The position numbers and the translations under genes were made by a program. This document shows, piece by piece, positions 61,501-64,000 of a DNA stretch of 64,000 nt. The first letter of the stretch is position 1. Every line of letters begins with the position of its first letter. The stretch spans positions 7,924,604 through 7,988,603 of the forward strand of contig NC_049984.1 of the NCBI RefSeq assembly GCF_000003815.2, given 5' to 3'. Source of the stretch: Branchiostoma floridae (Eukaryota; Chordata; Leptocardii; Amphioxiformes; Branchiostomatidae). Under the pieces are notes generated by a model. That model was not told where the DNA came from, searched no databases, and saw only the letters and a list, made by a program, of their open reading frames with translations.

Positions 61501-63698
61501 TGAAAAAGTACCCGGATTCTGCTCTCTGAGAGGTCCGCGGAGAATGTCAGCAGGCCTGACCCGTCCAGCTCGTGCCGTCACTCATTCATATTTATAGATT
61601 ATTCTAAGAATATTTTGAAAGCCGCTGATGGCATGTCGAAATTGTATAAATCGTTGCGTCCTGACAGCTATTAGGAATACCAGTTTGTTGTTGTATCTGA
61701 GCTCGTAGCAAAATGCCAATGATCTTCTTTCGATGACGGTTGGCCAGGATTACAAAATGATGCAGTAACTTTATAGTCCACTTGTGTAACACGATTTTTT
61801 ATATCTCTGAGACACACAGTGGTACATTTGTTTCGGTCATTCACATCGGTCATTCACATCCAAACCGTGAAAATTGCTGGTCATTTAAGTTCACCATCCG
61901 CGCATGGACACTGATGCAATTCCTATCTGTTGCGAAATAAACACTTTTACACTTACATCATTAAGATGAACTTCACCACACACAATCATACTATTTCAAA
62001 AGTTAACGGTCACTATTAAAGAATGTCTAGTCTTTCCGGTGTTGTAGTACGTGCGTCGCAAGTATAACAGCTAGTACAAACGTCAACGTGGAACATTTAT
62101 TCACTTGTTCATTCCAACCCGGTGCATCTTACCATCGTAACAAGCAACATTCGCAAAGTTTGGGATCGCCTGTCGCTCTCCTATTTATCTATTTGCGGAA
62201 GGAGTCCACCCATATGACACCCATTGCTCTCCTCCGCTCTACCGCAGAGACGTTTCGGTTTGACGGATGAGCCACAAGTGCCCACGCGCCTGGCCCGAGC
62301 GGCGAGGCGGGGGTCGCCCTTACCGGGCAGGACAGGCCAAACTTGGCAGACGGGTCTCGTGTGGTGGCAGAATAATGAAGAAGAAGCGAAAAGTTCAGCC
62401 ATACGCAGGAATGAAAACATCCACACGGGGCCGGAAAACGTACCATATTTAGCAGGCTGAAATCTGAATGATGGGCTCCCTACGGATATTATAATCTCCG
62501 AAATGATGTACTTCAATCTTGTCTTCAAGATTAAAAAAATTGAGTTAAAGGCGACTTTAAACTTAAGAATATTTGGGTTAAGGCTAAAGGCACACATATG
62601 GCGTAATACAAGAAAAAATCAGAGTGCTGTTGCCCTTGACTTTGACGACATTATCAGTTGCCATGGAAGAGCGACGCACACAACTATATATAATCATTGA
62701 ATTAGCCACGGGCAAGAATTTGCAATAAACCTATCATCATATACAGAAGGGTTTTTTTTTTCTATTTACACGTATTAATTTGGAAACAAAAAAAAATAGT
62801 TTTCTCTATCGCAAACCTGTAACTATGACCGCATCATAACTCAAACTTTATTTTATTTCTATTGCATTTTTTAAGACGGCCAAGTTCGCCTGTTACACCG
62901 GGAGCTCTCCTAAACATGAACCGGTATGATGCGTACTTCACCGGCTTATCGCATAGAAAAGAACTACAGAGAATGGATACTGTCCTGGAGTAGAACGATG
63001 TTTTTACATTGACTAAGGGAATTCCTTTTTTTTGCGTGGAGATATATTTTCATGTATTGGCCTGGGTAGACGGCAAACGCATCTTGGGAACCGGGAACGA
63101 GCTTCATCGTGACCTCGCACTCTAAACAGCGCCTCTCGACCCCAGGGTAGCGCGGGCCGGGAACACGTGACACCCAGACAGTTGGCGCCGGGAATTCCCT
63201 TTCTGAGTTTCTCCCGGTCACCCTACACCGCTTCTGGGGGTCTTCCAGTGACGACTGCACCGCCAACTCACTCTTCATACAGCTCACAAACATGTGGCAA
63301 GGAATTACAAAGGAAACATACACAAGATTCTCTAAGCTAAGCCGTGTATCACATCAGATAAACCATCTCAAAATACGGTCTATTGATGTTGACGTGAACG
63401 TGAGCCAAAATCAAGTTGTGACAACAAGTGAGATCCTGTTGTCTGTTTTACAAGAATAGGAACTACAAAATAACGTCTGATTTGGTCACATTGATGACAT
63501 CCTCTGGGCACCCCAAAACTGAGGTAAAAACATTCGGAAAGAGGTTATGAAGGTCGAAGAAATGACTGAACATGATATAAACAATGGATTCAATAGATTC
63601 TTTTTCTTTCACATCACATCGCAAATACATTTCCAGCTTTGTTGCAATGAGCCACAAAATCATGTCAGCATGTTTACATTATTAGAAAAAGAGGCATA
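58560..63698. other. Gene-poor right flank, second part
   Basis: There are GC-richer islands at 58480-58880, 60760-60910, 62220-62420 and 63080-63250, with AT-rich sequence between. Open frames there (for example 63323-62964 minus) match no family I know. Possible regulatory cluster at 59050-59140. Confidence 0.45.
59050..59140. promoter_or_regulatory. Possible cis-regulatory cluster (CRE plus DR1-like sites)
   Basis: TGACGTCA near 59053, GGGTCAAAGGTTG near 59066 and GGTTCAAAGGTTCA near 59122 lie within about 85 bp. The last two resemble direct-repeat-1 nuclear receptor (HNF4/RXR type) sites. Motif evidence only. Confidence 0.3.
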
Positions 63699-63917
63699 TA
63701 CTGTAACTGTATTAAAGTTTAAAGTATTAAAGTATTTAATTTCGCGGTAGCGGGAAAAAGGACTTTTCGCGGTGGATTTAAGTTCGCGGTAACACCATAG
63801 ACTGCAATCTAATATCATGATAGAATAATATTCGCGGTGGTTTTAAATTCGCGGTGAAGTGGTCGCCGCGAAAACCGCGAACATTAATCCACCGCGAACA
63901 TTTCTGCATTTACAGTA
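63699..63917. mobile_element. MITE with TACTGTAA ends and TTCGCGGT motifs
   Basis: TACTGTAA at 63699 and TTACAGTA at 63917 are the inverted tips. Inside, TTCGCGGT or its complement occurs about eight times in opposing orientations, with ATTCGCGGTGG against CCACCGCGAAC. No coding capacity. CpG content is high despite the AT-rich setting. Confidence 0.75.
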
Positions 63918-64000
63918 CTTGGGCATTTGGAACTGGAAGTTTTGTACAATTTGCACTATGGTCTCAAACGTTTTTGGGAACGGATGGCATCCATATAATC

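Noticed and set aside
62267-62452. Frame ending MKKKRKVQPYAGMK, resembling a nuclear localisation signal
   Set aside because: An overlapping frame is equally open and nothing upstream looks coding; the KKKRKV match is probably coincidence from AAGAAGAAGCG sequence.
62964-63323. 119-codon minus-strand open frame with CpG-rich DNA
   Set aside because: Open mainly because the local DNA is GC-rich; no family resemblance, and the opposite frames are open too.

Overview
The window is nuclear genomic DNA from an animal. It has intron-rich genes, roughly 60% A+T background, many short fold-back DNA transposons and tRNA-derived SINEs. Three genes are recognisable by family resemblance, all with vertebrate-like exon structure. 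Protein similarity to vertebrates together with this repeat content points to an invertebrate deuterostome, most likely an amphioxus (Branchiostoma). That is inference; another invertebrate deuterostome is not excluded. No bacterial, organellar or CRISPR features were seen.

Layout. (1) 1-1558, minus strand: the 5' end of a KIF15-type kinesin-12 gene (four coding exons, start of the motor domain), running off the left edge. (2) 1559-1922: a 364-bp bidirectional promoter. (3) 1923-3574, plus strand: a complete three-exon KIAA1143-like gene (151 aa). KIF15 and KIAA1143 are also divergent neighbours in human, so this looks like an old conserved head-to-head pair. (4) 6358-47932, minus strand: a complete 20-coding-exon gene for protein phosphatase 4 regulatory subunit 1 (PPP4R1). 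The joined CDS is 3147 nt (1048 aa) and every exon junction keeps phase. It converges on KIAA1143, and a perfect inverted repeat carrying AATAAA on both strands lies between the two 3' ends. (5) 48000-64000: no gene could be recognised; there are GC-richer islands, a few unsupported candidate exons and cis-element clusters.

The PPP4R1 introns hold most of the repeats: about a dozen inverted-repeat (MITE/fold-back) elements, a roughly 33-bp minisatellite, SINE copies, two long dispersed repeat families, and a composite 4.9-kb insertion (13577-18436) in the intron just before the big linker exon. Three small tandem duplications each copy a PPP4R1 splice site (exons 4, 7 and 13); the exon-13 copy makes a potential extra 24-codon exon with matching phase.

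Functionally, KIF15 is a mitotic spindle motor and PPP4R1 is a HEAT-repeat scaffold for the PP4 catalytic subunit. KIAA1143 has no established function. All roles are assigned by orthology, and nothing here shows that the three genes act together.
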